A DNA stretch of 64,000 bases, from positions 1 to 64,000 of the forward strand of contig CAJZBQ010000057.1 in the NCBI GenBank assembly GCA_914767885.1, in the 5' to 3' direction. Position 1 is the first letter of the stretch, and every line of letters begins with the position of its first letter. Both the position numbers and the translations under genes were made by a program. The notes beneath the pieces are model-generated. The model had not been told where the DNA came from. It made no database searches and saw nothing but the letters and a program-made list of their open reading frames with translations. Of this stretch, positions 24,225 to 35,135 are shown piece after piece. This stretch comes from Blepharisma stoltei. Taxonomy: Eukaryota > Ciliophora > Heterotrichea > Heterotrichida > Blepharismidae.

Positions 24225-24510
24225 TAGTGAGCCCATAAACACCCTAAATGTTCAAATATCCATCTTTAGATAAAAATTTGCAAAAACTATAACTCTTAAG
24301 GTCAGGAAATACTGAGAGTGCATCTCCTGAAATTTCTTCTTTTGCATAGTCTGGTGGCTAACACATAGAGTAAGCGGCACCATATTTTGATAATAATTAT
24401 GGAGAAAAGGGCATAGTATTTCAAATGAAATATGAATTGACCAAAGATAAACATGCATATTTGGCTCCGCTTTTATCTAGAAATCTTTATGCTTCAATTA
24501 TATTTGCTTC
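24225..24510. repeat. Segmental duplication shared with 33.3 kb, copy 1
   Basis: About 285 bp nearly identical to 33311-33600, including CACCCTAAATGTTC, GAGTGCATCTCCTGAAATTTC and ATAGTCTGGTGG. It sits within a kelch-like relic. No coding sense of its own. Confidence 0.8.
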
Positions 24511-24903
24511 AAAGATGAAATGCTGATGGGAACCTCAGAAGATGGCCTATGTTTGTATGATTTCTACACAAATAGCTATTCTAAAATTGCAGTATTTGAT
24601 AATATAAAGCGGCATTTTCTCATCTCAGGAAAAACAAATGCTTATATTATGGCATCTCAAAGTGATATTTATGAAAGCGGGTTCAAGAACCCTCATATTT
24701 GGAGTAGGATCGCTATCTCAGTTTGAAATCAAAATAGCAATTTTTTCGTGGACATATCACAATAATTTTATATTCATAAGAGAAATAACATATGACGAAC
24801 ACGATAAAGCAACAAAGGCAGATTGCGTTTATGTTGAATTCAATTTGATAGATAAGACTTCTAATGTAAAAATGACTGCCGAATGAAAGTGCCAAACATT
24901 TTA

Positions 24904-25200
24904 AATAAATAAATTATTTTTATTATAATCAAAATCATGAATTATACTTATAATGTTAAAATATGAAAATTGGCAAAAAAGCTGAAGGGTGAAATAGAAA
25001 TTTACAAAGAAAATAATAGACTACAATTTTTCAAATTAATAGGATTAAAATTGCATATAAGTTGAAAAATAGCTATGGCAATTCAAAGCAGGCTAGTATT
25101 GTGCAAAAGTAAGAAATATGTTAAATTAGCAATATTGAAATAATAAACCTTTATCAGATCTCATGGCAAATCATTGGATAAGAAATATCAATTATAAATA
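24904..25200. other. Spacer before the kelch-like gene
   Basis: AT-rich. Its first 90 bases are repeated in inverted orientation at about 33655-33725. No gene seen. Confidence 0.5.
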
Positions 25201-26311
25201 ATGAAACTAAAAGTAAAAGAGACTGAACACCAGCATAGCCGAAATTTATACAGTTTAGCAGGAGAGCCTGGCAGATCTTATATGAAACTTCTTAAATTAG
25301 ATGCTAAAACTAGAAAAGAAGAATGAGAATTGATCAGATTACCTTATAGACGTCAATGAAGTTTTTTGATAATTCAGCTGCCAAATAATGAGGTGCTTAT
25401 TTTGGGACTTGAGTCAATGACGACTTATTTTGGATTCATCATTAATAGCTTGACAATGAAAATAAGAAAAGACATAAATCTATATAAAATTGAAAAAATA
25501 ACAGGAATCACACTTTGAAAGAATTCAATTTATTGCTTATATTATAATTGGTGAGCTTATTAGACTACTGCAGCATAACTCTGCCCTCATTGAGAATAGA
25601 GATCGTGTCCGTAGGGATTTCTGGCTTAAAAGGGCAGCCCAAATAAGCATTGTCGCCACTATCTTCCTAGACTATTTTGGCACCGCCCCTTAAATATTGG
25701 GCTAAATAACTAAAACTGCCGCTAAACCGAAGAAGAAGCTTTAATTTGTGTTTAATTCAATTTATATGCATGTTAATTATGGATTCGATGATCTCTTATG
25801 AGTTCTATGAAAATATGATATGGCAAGAGATAAATATGCAAATTTAGCTCCGTTTTCATTTAAAGATCTATATTGCTTTAATTGTATTTGCTTCGAAGAC
25901 GAAATGCTGATGGGAACCTCAAAAGGTTACCTATATTTGTATGATTTCTACACAAATAGCTATTCTAAAATTGCAGTATTTGATAGCACTAAAATTGGAA
26001 CATTTAATGATATAATAAAATATATACTTCTGTCAGGAAGAACAAATGCTTACCGCATAGAATCGAAGGGAGATATTTATGAGAGTGGGTTTAAGAACCC
26101 TTATATTTGGTATAAGGTGAGAAGATCGGAGTTTCCAGAATGATTTTTTGGCTCATCGTGAACATATTACAATAATTTTATATTCATAAGAGAGAGCTCT
26201 TTAAGCGAATTCGATAATATAAAGGCAGAAAGCATTTACTTTGAATTCAATTTGGAAGATAAGACGCTTAAAAGAAAAAAGGTTGCTAAAAGAAAGTGTC
26301 AAATCTTTTAA
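25201..26311 (+). CDS. Kelch-like beta-propeller protein, restored by excision
   Basis: ATG at 25201, TAA at 26309-26311. Removing 25534-25765 (one copy of the AATTCAATTTAT repeat kept) gives one frame of 292 residues with nine TGA codons as Trp. Family hallmarks are ITLWKNSIY, CFEDEMLMGTS, YDFYTNSYSKI, GDIYESGFKNPYIWYKV and a lysine/arginine-rich end (KRKKVAKRKCQIF). Without excision the frame stops at TAG 18 codons into the insertion. The units fit a small propeller without other domains. Sister relics lie on both sides, in both orientations. The molecular role is unknown. Confidence 0.72.
25534..25765. mobile_element. Insertion E in the kelch-like gene (IES or old retroposon)
   Basis: 232 bp flanked by the 12-bp repeat AATTCAATTTAT (25522-25533 and 25754-25765). 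It is GC-richer than typical IESs here (e.g. GGCACCGCCCCTTAAATATT). Excision at the repeat restores the frame exactly. The 12-bp repeat contains TA, so it could be a pointer, a retroposon target duplication, or both. Confidence 0.75.
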
Positions 26312-27040
26312 AAAAAATACTCTTTAATATAATCAAAATCACGAAATTATATTTATAATGCTAGACGTATGAATAAATAAATAATTAATTAAAGTCTATC
26401 GCTTATTTATTAGGACCAACGAACTTCCTTATATTTGTCATTTATATTTCCAACTTCAGTTACCGTATGCTTCAACACACATCTTCTATTCGTCATTTGC
26501 AAGTCTATTCACTCAAATTAGCAGATAAAAGAATTCAAACAATTCTTTCAATAATCAATAATATTCACCTTGCCCAATAAGCACCTTTCGTTCGCATTCT
26601 CATAATTACGCATCCTTTTTATATGATCTTTTTCTTCCAATCGCCATTTTTACTCTTTTTGCTGCTAAAAGATATGCGCTTTTTACCTCCCCGCCAATTC
26701 TGACTTTGACTCTGCTGCATTTTCCTATCTCTTGTCTGTCTTCATCCCTTTTTGCCGCGCAGCACTGCTCTATTCTCCTTCATCAAACCCACAAGGAACT
26801 TCAATTGTCACTCATTTATAACTTATTCTATGCACGTATTGAAGCATGCCGTCCCTCTAAACAAGTCTCATCTCATCCTGCTTAAGGAGAACTATCACGA
26901 TTTTTGAAAATTATTATCGTGGCTCTGGAATTGTGTCTTGAAATGATTCAATCTGTATTTTTCTGGGGCATATTATTCCTCATCTTCAATTCTATTAAAA
27001 TACGATATAGAGAGAAATAGATTAATTAAACTTAGTTGCA
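26312..27040. other. Gap with strand-skewed composition
   Basis: From about 26400 to 26900 the plus strand is rich in C and T and poor in G. A minus-strand opening of about 35 codons near 26420-26530 (includes MTNRRCVLKHTVTEVG) ends in TAA but has stops upstream. It may be a gene relic; I cannot assign it. Confidence 0.4.
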
Positions 27041-27046
27041 TAAACT

Positions 27047-27241
27047 TTGCAAGTGATTCTTATAGTTGCATTTAATTTAGAAGGCAAGGATATTTATGCA
27101 TATGATTTGCACATAAATAGCTATTCGGTTCTTCCGCTTATTATTTCTGAAGTTCGAAAAGTGCTATTTTCAATAAGCTCAAGGGATGATATTATTGAAT
27201 TTTATGGATATTTTTATGAAAGCGAGATTAAGAATTCTTAA
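27047..27241 (+). pseudogene. Kelch-like family fragment
   Basis: A 64-codon fragment with DIYAYDLHINSYSVL and a YFYESEIKNS end, matching the YDFYTNSYSKI and IYESGFKNPY units of the family. It lacks an ATG and both flanking thirds. It abuts the 3' end of the minus-strand copy that follows. Confidence 0.6.
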
Positions 27242-27254
27242 TCTTGAAATCTAA

Positions 27255-28238
27255 TTAGAGTATCAATATTTCAGATAAAATAATTGTACCAAAAATCATA
27301 TCATAGATATACTGTAATGATTGCATTTTTTTATCTCCTCCTCAATTCATAGAGAAATTATTATATAGATTGCTTTGTTTTGAAAATTCTTGGTAACTAA
27401 GTTAAACATCCAATAATTTTTCTTCGGCATTATTTTATCACCATCTGCTGACCAGCCAACACCTCTTATAAATATAAAATTGCTATTGTACACTCATGCC
27501 CACCGCTTGGAATTGCACATGTTTTGTGATTTTATATTTCCGATCTTATTCCAAGTATAAGGGTTCTTGAATCCACTTTCATAAATATTGCGAGAGCCTA
27601 CTTCTATGAAATAAACATTTGTTTTTCCTGAAATCAAAATGCAATTTCCTCTTCTGCTAAAAGGTATGTCGATTAATGAATAACTATTTGAGTAGAAATC
27701 ATATAAAAAGACTGGTACAGGCAAATGCTAAAATTAATTTTTCTTCGAAGCAAACATTATGACAGAACATATCATCAACAGGAATTGGAAAATTAGCTAA
27801 GAAAATGTTTTTACCTGTAGATAAATCATATCTTGATAGAATTGGACAGTTTTTGAGTCCATAATCGTTATAAAACATATAAATTGAATTATCCCAATAA
27901 ACAGCACCAATCACTTGCTCATAGTCTGGAAAATCATATCTATTATTATATAAGTTTCAAATTTTTCGCGTTTTTGATGTTAAGCAATTAAGAATATAAG
28001 CAACAGAATCGTCTTGATCGTTAAAAATTAGCAATTCATCTTTTGGCAGCCTAAGAATAATATGATGATGAAGTTCAAAATGTCTGGGAAAAGCAACACC
28101 CTTTATTTCTTCAACCATTGTTTCTACATCTAATTTATGAACTTTCGATCAGTTGTTATCTTTATCGCCTGATAGATTGTATAAATATTTGCTATGATCG
28201 GGCGTCTCTTCTAGTACTTTTGTCTTAAGTTTTATCAT
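27255..28238 (-). pseudogene. Kelch-like family copy with one frameshift
   Basis: ATG at 28238 starts a frame with TGA as Trp (NNWSKVHKL, KIWNLYNNR) that runs to about 27710, where a one-base shift moves the reading from LILAFAC to VFLYDFYSNSYSLI. It then continues through GKTNVYFIE, IYESGFKNPYTWNKIG and KNYWMFNLVTKNF to a TAA at about 27255. Apart from the shift the copy is complete, about 325 residues. Since no GT...AG pair of 15-16 bases fits at the shift, a tiny heterotrich intron is unlikely. A sequencing slip is possible. Confidence 0.65.
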
Positions 28239-28919
28239 ATTTATTACTATTGATATAAATAAAGTTTTTAATATAAACAAGCAATAAGCTTACCTAATTT
28301 ATTTCTGTTGTGCCTTCAATAAATAGATTAAATATTTGTATTAATTTTCTATATTTATGCTATTTATTGTATTTCTTGTGCTTTCTTTTTATTAATGCTA
28401 TATTTTATGATAATTCTTCTATTGTTGTGTATCAATATATGTATTTTTATTGTATCATAAGATTGTTGGTTGGAATTTCGCTTATTTTTTCCCTTTATTA
28501 TTTGTCTCTTTCGTCCTCAAGCATTCCTCATAACCAAAAGCTCAAATCTGAAAATGTGAAAATTTAACTTAAAAAAGCTATAAGAATGGCGCCAATTTTA
28601 ACTTGAAATAGATGCTATAGAGAAGAATAAGGATCTAAATAAGAATATTTTATGTTAGATTAACATTCCTACTCTTATTGCTAATTCAGAGTGATTTATG
28701 AGATAAATTTTTAATTCCAAAATATTAGTGAAAAGTTGTTTATGATCTTTTCGAGCATTTTTTTACTTCATAATCAATTAGAAGCTGGTCTTATAAAACA
28801 ATATTTAGGTATAAAAAGAATTCTATGCGATATTATAATCTATATTGGCTATTGCTATGGTTAGGACTAACTATAAGTATAGTCAGATTTTTTTAATATA
28901 TATTTAAAAGCTTTGAGGG
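28239..28919. other. AT-rich gap
   Basis: Contains an 85-codon hydrophobic opening on the plus strand at 28310-28567 that begins with GTG and has no family resemblance; AT-rich DNA easily yields such hydrophobic frames. Nothing else recognised. Confidence 0.4.
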
Positions 28920-29151
28920 TATAGGGCATTCCTATAGATGGCGCGCAATGCGCCATCACCGAGCCATGTCGGGAGAGGGTTCCACACGAGGAATGGTTTT
29001 ACGTGTGGAACCCTCTTTTTGACCTGTGAGAAAACTACTTTCCACGAGCCAAAAAGAGGGTTCCACACGTAGAACCATTCCTCGTGTGGAACCCTCTCCC
29101 GACATGGCCCGGTGATGGCGCATTGCGCGCCATCTATAGGAAGGCCCTATA
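28920..29151. mobile_element. GC-rich palindromic MITE (palindrome of palindromes)
   Basis: A 232-bp inverted repeat beginning TATAGGGC and ending GCCCTATA. Each arm contains GATGGCGCGCAATGCGCCATC, itself a palindrome, then AGAGGGTTCCACACG twice in opposite orientation, so the 15-mer occurs four times with alternating direction. The GC content is far above the flanks. No coding capacity. Confidence 0.9.
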
Positions 29152-30609
29152 ATCTTTATTCTCCTTTGCAAATTCACCGTAATCTAAATTTAAAAACTCT
29201 GAAACATAGGCTTCTCTTCTTTTTCAGTAAATAAGCGTTTTGTAAATACTATTAGAGCATTGGCTAGACTTTTTGTTCAAAATTTTGAATCTTAGCTAAT
29301 GATTCCTCTTTAATAGCTTCCCTTACTTTCTTTTTTAAAATTGGCTACTTTCAATTAATATTATTTTAAAAAAATTTTAAATTTTTCGAAATATATATTA
29401 TTTAAAGAGTTAACTTTTTAAATAGTATCTTCTTTGTACCTTTGTACTCCATTTTAAAATAGAACAATTTCAATATAAATTATCGATTTTATATCATAAA
29501 TTATATATAAAGCTATTTACATAGGCATTTGAGCCGAGCCAAATGAATGCTTGGACTTTATTATTTTTACTATAAAAATTATTGTTTTTTTTTAATTAAA
29601 TGATGGAATAAAACAACACAATTTTACCGATATTTTAGGGGAAGTTAATAAAGTATGTATTTAAAGTTCCTATATTAGCAACATTTCTAAAAGGCATTTA
29701 TATCTTAATTTTTTTTCTCACTAGAAATTTTATTCAGCTAAGGCAGATTTCAAGCTATAAAAAGCTAGCAGGCAAAATGATTCAATTTGGATTTTATCAT
29801 ATACAAAGATATTTGGCATATAAAACCCAATTGGATGCATACTTAAAACTTGGCAGCGCTCTAAAATTTTTGTTTTCGATTTCTTTTGTTGCTTGATATC
29901 ATTTAAAATCAGATCTTTTCTGTTAATTAAAATTATTCAAGCTGCTTTTATCAGATTGTTTTAGTATCATCATGCTTATAAGATATTCATTTTTCATGTG
30001 AAAAAGCTGTGATTGAAATGTCTTTATTCCTTTTTCTATTTTATATTTTCTAAAGTTGAATGGCTAAATAATTGTTTCACGCTTCGAATAAGTTTAAACT
30101 TATTTCAAGAACTTTTTCGTTTGGAAAGGAGTAGAATTATAACCTTCCAGTTTTTGATTTTCAAAAAAATCGTTAAATTTCTGTTATAAAATAAATATGT
30201 TTATAAATAAGATACGAAAAATCAAAAGATTAATTAATAAGATAATTGCACAAGAGTTTCAATTTTAAATTATTTCTCTTATTTTTAAAAGCAAGTTCTA
30301 ATTAATGCCTGCAATCTCGAAATTTTAAAAAATAGAGAAAAAAATTTATATTCTTTCATCTTATTAAAACACCAAATAGTCTATATAAATAGTTTATTAA
30401 CAATAAAATATCATGTCTAATTTTTTTTCAAAAAAATTTCTGTTTATACAATTTTCCTTGTTATTGATGATTTTCAGAGAAATGCAAATTTTAGGCATTT
30501 GTTATCCAACAATAAGCAAATTTCGATCTATTCATATAAAATTACTATTTGAAATTTTTAAAGCCCCACGAATAAGCAGGAAATTATTTTTCATGTCTTT
30601 TGTGAGTTT
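29152..30609. other. Long AT-rich gap
   Basis: About 1.4 kb of AT-rich DNA. A 66-codon plus-strand opening with ATG at 30413 is hydrophobic and runs into the antisense of a kelch-like relic; I do not regard it as a gene. No repeats recognised. Confidence 0.4.
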
Positions 30610-31020
30610 TTGAATCAATTCGTTTTATATCAAATCTATAAAATGAGACGCTGTCCTTATGCTCAAAATAGCCATTAATATAGATCGATTTTTCAAAAAA
30701 TTTGATAATAGGCAGCTCAGCTACAAAGATTATTAGCCTATAATGATTGCAGGCTGCACCTTCTATCTCAGAATAGCCATCCAGATTAATATTATATTTT
30801 TATTTGCCTCTTGCAATTAGAATTGAGTGCTTATAAAAGATGCAGGTGCATTCATCAATATCATCTGGGGGAGCTGCCAATGCCTTCGATTGACTTTTTC
30901 TTACATTGAGCTTTTTAGTTACAGAATTTCGGCTTCTAATAATTTTAGAGAGATTAAAACACAAACATTTTGCTAGAAATAAATTAAACAAAAGCCAAAT
31001 AATGTTCCTCCTCAATCTTC
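30610..31020 (-). pseudogene. Kelch-like family relic
   Basis: A minus-strand fragment whose blocks (SRNSVTKKLNVRKSQSKALAA, PPDDIDECTCIFYKHSILIA, NINLDGYSEIEG, then FDIKRI) align with the relic at 7.7-8.9 kb. Deletions and stops break it. It is the 3' half of the gene only. Confidence 0.65.
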
Positions 31021-31100
31021 CAAAATAATATATTAAAAATAATCAAAGTTTTTAATCATCCTAGACCTTAATTAATCCAATAACTCAATATTACCTATAC

Positions 31101-33081
31101 TTATAGATTTTCTCTACTGGATCTAAGTTTCGCTATAGCAAGCTCTAGCTCATTTTCTGACTGCTCCAGCGCTTCTCTCGCTTCTTCTTGTGTAAACCCA
31201 AGACTAAAAATGATCGCAATTTTCTCTTCTAAATCTTCCATCTCTTTTTTCAAAGCCTGCAAAATCACATGTAGCTTATCCCCAAACTTAACTCCAAGTG
31301 GAGTGCTAAGTCTCCAAATTCCATTATATCTTCCTTCTTTTTCTGGAATTTGTATAGGAGCTCCAATCTCGATTTCTTCCCCAGGCTTTGCAGAAACTAT
31401 TAACATTAACATTAACATTAGAAATTAGTCTTGGGTCTCCCCTATTGGTAACGCAGTCTCCAAGGACCCCAAAGGTTCACCTGCTTTTGCGGCGTAGTCC
31501 AAAAATACCATAAAGATATGCCATCAGGGCATACGCCAACTCATTCCCACGGCGAACCGCGGCCTAAGTGTTGAGTGGGCGGGCTATGGACTTCTGCAGC
31601 ATGCTGCTTGAGTACGAGGCTATCCACTCAGAAATTCCAAAAAATGGAATTTCTGGTGTCCTTTCAGCAAAAGGGAAAATTCGTTCCTGGGGCTTAAACT
31701 CCCAGTTTCACGCTAGGCAGTTGCCCAATTGGTCTAGATATTACCTCTAGACTTTGCTGGGCTTGTCCTTTCCAACTCCGAACCTTCCCTTCCCTCGAGG
31801 TAAAATCAAATCTCAAAGTGGACTAAGGGCTAGGCTCTGAACACAACCAGAATTTCTTACCTAGCATTGCCGTCCTTTTAGGGTTAGCAAAAACTTGCCG
31901 GATATAATTAAAATATGGCTCGAAACTGTCTGGCCGAGAGGCCCGACCCAAGTTGAGACGCCATATTTTAATTATGGCTTTGCAGAAACCACTGCAGTTT
32001 TTTCACCTCCTAACTCCCCTTTTGCATGGGTCAATAAACACCCATCAGGCCAAGTTTCGTGTCCGTCATTTCTGACTTTTCAAATTTTGAAGACTGTTGA
32101 CCCTGGCTCAAAAGTGCCGCATTCTTTCATATTTACATGATTGATAAATTGCATTTTTGGCTTTTTGGGTTTCACAAGTTTTTTGATGTTTTTTCAGGTT
32201 TTTTTCATGAAGCAGCATTTACGAGGATTTTCGGGCTTGGAGCAGAATCATTTTCTGCTTGGAAATGGAGGGGTTTGGACAGGTGGAGGAAAAGGAGGAA
32301 GCGTTTGGAAAGGCGGATGAGGGAAGGTTTCAAAAGGCCGAGGAGGGAAGGTTTCGAAAGGCCGAGGACGGAAGGTTTCGAAAGGCTGAGGACGGAAGGC
32401 TTCGAAAGGCAGAGGACGGAAGGTTTCGAAAGGTGTAGGAGGGAAGGTTTGCACTGGTGGAGGTGAAGTTTGGACTTGAGGAAGGGCTTGTGGAGAAAGT
32501 TGAGCTTTTATAAAAGAAACTGGATTTTCTAATGATTTCAGCTTCAAAAAAGGATGAGGGTGCTTAAGAGTGTCTTCACAAAGCCCACAGTAATCTAGAT
32601 TACTACAAACTGTACAGTGATATCTTGCTCCAATAATCGGAGATTTCCCACATCCTCCACAAGAATAATTTTCCCAAATCGTCCCTTCAGAAGTCTTGTA
32701 CCCCATTGTCTTCTCCAGCTCAGTCCTAACCATGTCCTTTACATACCCATTCCATTTATCGTCAAAAATCCAGTCAAATTCTGATTTTGGTATTATTTCA
32801 GGGATTTCTTCAACAGATTCAATAGGAGGGATTTCTTCATCCAAAATAACTTTAAAGCTTGGCAACTTTAGCCTCGTAGCCGTGTTGTAAGCATCTTGAA
32901 GCTCCTGGTCACAAGAAATGGTGATCATATCATTTTCTTCATCTCGGTACCGGATTCTGAAATTGGCATGGCCATAGAGCTTGGCGATTTCTTGTCTGAG
33001 GTCTTCTATTGTGTGTGGGATTCTTTTTAGTTTTCGGATTTGATCTTTGTAGGAGATCTTAAGAGGTGTGTTCAGACTCAT
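31101..33081 (-). CDS. NBR1: NBR1-type selective autophagy receptor
   Basis: ATG at 33081 to stop at 31101; removing the retroposon 31398-31989 with one 14-bp repeat gives 462 residues. Domain order is that of NBR1: an N-terminal PB1 domain (about 6-85, acidic YRDEENDMI), a ZZ zinc finger (about 140-180: CGGCGKSPIIGARYHCTVC, then DYCGLCE), a Pro-rich linker with five tandem PFETFxPRP-like repeats (about 210-270), the FW domain (about 330-420: EPGSTVFKIWKVRNDGHETW, then GRYNGIWRLSTPLGVKFG) and a UBA domain at the end (LGFTQEEAREALEQSENELE). NBR1 binds ubiquitylated cargo and Atg8. A candidate Atg8-binding W-x-x-(I/L/V) was not pinned down. TGA is Trp in several FW positions. The gene works only if the insertion is removed. 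Confidence 0.9.
31398..31989 (-). mobile_element. SINE-like retroposon, family B, inside NBR1
   Basis: 592 bp including one copy of the target repeat GGCTTTGCAGAAAC (31384-31397 and 31976-31989). On the minus strand it ends with a short tandem TTAATG tail. Internal blocks such as GGAGTTGGAAAGGA match family B copies at 23.6 and 35.1 kb. Joining the flanks at the 14-bp repeat restores the FW-domain sequence V-V-S-A-K-P-G-E-E in frame. A small inverted repeat (AATTAAAATATGGC) lies near its 5' end. Confidence 0.92.
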
Positions 33082-33310
33082 TAGTCCTTGAACAGAAATT
33101 TATTATGAAAATGTCAGAATAAATAGAAGTGGTGATCTTAGATTTACTTAACCATCAATAATAAAGGAAATTTCATAGATTATAAGAATTTATTTGGGAT
33201 TCTTGAATTTTGAATGAAAAATTTTTATATAATCTTTTTTCAATTTAAACGACAAATGGGTTTTCAAGCACAAATTATTTTCAAGCTTGAAATTATATTT
33301 TGGATCGAGT

Positions 33311-33600
33311 CCTTAGTGAGTTTATAAACACCCTAAATATTCCAGTATCCATCTTTAGATAAAAATTCGCAAAAAATATAATCCCTAAGGTCAGGGCTAC
33401 TGAGAGTGCATCTCCTGAAATTTCTTCTTTTGCATAGTCTGGTGGTTAACACATAGAGTAAGCGGCGCTATATTTTGATTATAATTATGGAGAAAAGGAC
33501 ATAGGATTTCTAATGAAGAATGATTTGGCCAAAGATAAGTATGCATATTTGGCTCCACTTTGATAGAAATCTTTACTGCTTCAATTATATTTGCTTGAAG
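33311..33600. repeat. Segmental duplication shared with 24.2 kb, copy 2
   Basis: Nearly identical to 24225-24510. It is followed, after a short unrelated stretch, by an inverted copy of the 24.7-25.0 kb region, so the block was rearranged after duplication. Confidence 0.8.
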
Positions 33601-33654
33601 ACTCCTATTTATTTGAAAAATTGTCGCTACTATTTTTTTTTGTTAATTTCTAGT

Positions 33655-33930
33655 CCACCCTCCAGCTTTTTCGCCAATTTTCATATTTTAATATTATAAA
33701 TATAATTTATTTATTCAAATATTTGGCACTTTCTTTCAGCAATCATTTTTACTTTAGAAGGCTTATCTATCAAATTGAATTCAGCATAAATACAAGCTGC
33801 CTTGACCTCATCATTATCGTCATATGTACTTTCTCTTATGAATATAAAATTATTGTGATATGTCCAGGACAAAAGTTCTATTTTGATTGGAAACTGAGCT
33901 TGCAACCCCACCTTATTCCAAATATATAGG
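33655..33930 (-). pseudogene. Kelch-like 3' end, inverted duplicate
   Basis: On the minus strand this reads LLSWTYHNNFIFIRESTYDD and ends AERKCQIFE, matching the C-terminus of the 24 kb relic and its 3' flank in reverse (the GTGCCAAATA to GCTGGAGGGTG stretch). It has no start or propeller body. Confidence 0.7.
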
Positions 33931-34435
33931 TTCTTCGGAGGATTTTTATATAAATCTTAAGTAAGATTTTCTTTAATAAAATTTTTCCTATATTTTTTTT
34001 GGAGAGAATTAGTCTCCATATCATCTTCTAAAATTTTAATCTTTCAATATTATTAGTGCTTCAGTTTAATTATCATCTTATAGGAAAGATTGATAGATTA
34101 AAAATCCATAAGGATTGCAAAATTCACAATGCATTGTTATAAATAACCATAATGATGCTTACTCTTTTAAAAGTGATTTTATAGTATAAATTTTTTTCTT
34201 AATTTATCGATATCTAAATTATAAAAGGCTGCTTAAAAAGGTTTTGCAATTTGACTTTAAAGATTAACACTCAATTAAGGGAATGTATTATGTTGTCTTT
34301 TGGCTGGAAATTACGCAGTTTCTTTTATAGGGAGCACTGTTCCAGTTAATTAGATTTTAAGATTCAGCATTTTAATGGCTTTTATCTATTTAAAGCTAGC
34401 CTCTGTTTATACTCTATAATTATTGAAAATTATTA
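33931..34435. other. AT-rich gap
   Basis: No gene or repeat recognised. Confidence 0.4.
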
Positions 34436-34930
34436 TTAGCTTTTAGCCTGTATTAAAATGCATAATTTTTTACACCCTTCAAATTCTTCAGATATTACGA
34501 GCATGTGCTTTTCAAGTATGTTTAAATTTAAACAAAAAGGCATTTCTCTATACTCTTCATTTCAAAATTCTAAAGACTCTGTTCTTAATGAATATTGCAT
34601 TTTTGCTCCAGAATTAGCAAAATTTAGCTTCAATTTTATTCTTTTTGCTTCTAAGTCATAAAACTGCACATAAAAAGCTTTATCATCGCAAAAAGATTTC
34701 ATGATAATAGGGACACCAGAAGCCAATTTTAAAATTCATATATCTCATTGACAGTTTTTCCAGACCTTGACGTGCCAGTATCTTATAATTCCATTTTTCA
34801 CCATTAAAAATTCTTCGCAATTGTGATTAGCCTTTAAGTGTTCAATAAGATCTCTTGGTAATTTTTGATTCCGGCCTATGGTTGGAATGAGCTCAACAAT
34901 ATCCTTCGGGCCTTTGATATTCATATTCAT
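34436..34930 (-). CDS. Unknown small protein
   Basis: ATG at 34930 to TAA at 34436-34438 gives 164 residues with TGA as Trp (KNCQWDIWILKLASG, SLEFWNEEYREM). It has alternating strand-like segments and no signal peptide, membrane helix or known motif. In composition and in its W placement it resembles the kelch-like family but I cannot align it convincingly. It lies between a relic and a family B retroposon. It could be a truncated member of that family or an unrelated gene. Confidence 0.55.
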
Positions 34931-35135
34931 ATTCGAGAAACTAAGGTTTAAAGCAGTTCTGAGTGAGCACTCTCTTGCTATATTGCGTTTCTGGAAGCAG
35001 CTATTTCTTGGAAATAAGCTATTGCAAATACCTTTATAGCCATAGAAATATATAAGCTGCTAACTCAAGACTAAGCTAATGTAAAGAGGAAACTAATGTG
35101 TTAATTATTGATAGACCTGCTGGCAGATCGTCGCT

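Larger units (their letters stand above)
23319..24903 (+). pseudogene. Kelch-like family relic carrying two insertions
   Basis: A decayed sister of the 25.2 kb gene. It starts inside the family reading frame (W-K-N-S-I-Y near 23337-23355), is cut by insertion E (23356-23566), then by a family B retroposon (23619-24166) and an unrelated stretch (24167-24480) that recurs at 33.3 kb. Coding resumes at about 24490 with CFKDEMLMGTSEDGLCLYDF and the IYESGFKNPHIW unit, shifts frame at about 24715, and ends with FNLIDKTSNVKMTAEWKC and TAA. The N-terminal third is missing. Confidence 0.75.

Noticed and set aside
24235-24250. Interstitial telomere-like AACACCCTAA, also at about 33327
   Set aside because: A single unit only, carried along with a duplicated block; not a telomere addition site.
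27690-27720. A 15-base intron to explain the frameshift in the kelch-like copy
   Set aside because: No GT...AG pair of that length restores the frame.
28310-28567. 85-codon hydrophobic opening resembling a small membrane protein
   Set aside because: It starts with GTG, has no upstream ATG, and AT-rich DNA yields such frames by chance.
32137-32466. Plus-strand opening with repeated R-R-E-G-F-E-R units
   Set aside because: It is the antisense of the Pro-rich repeat linker of NBR1.
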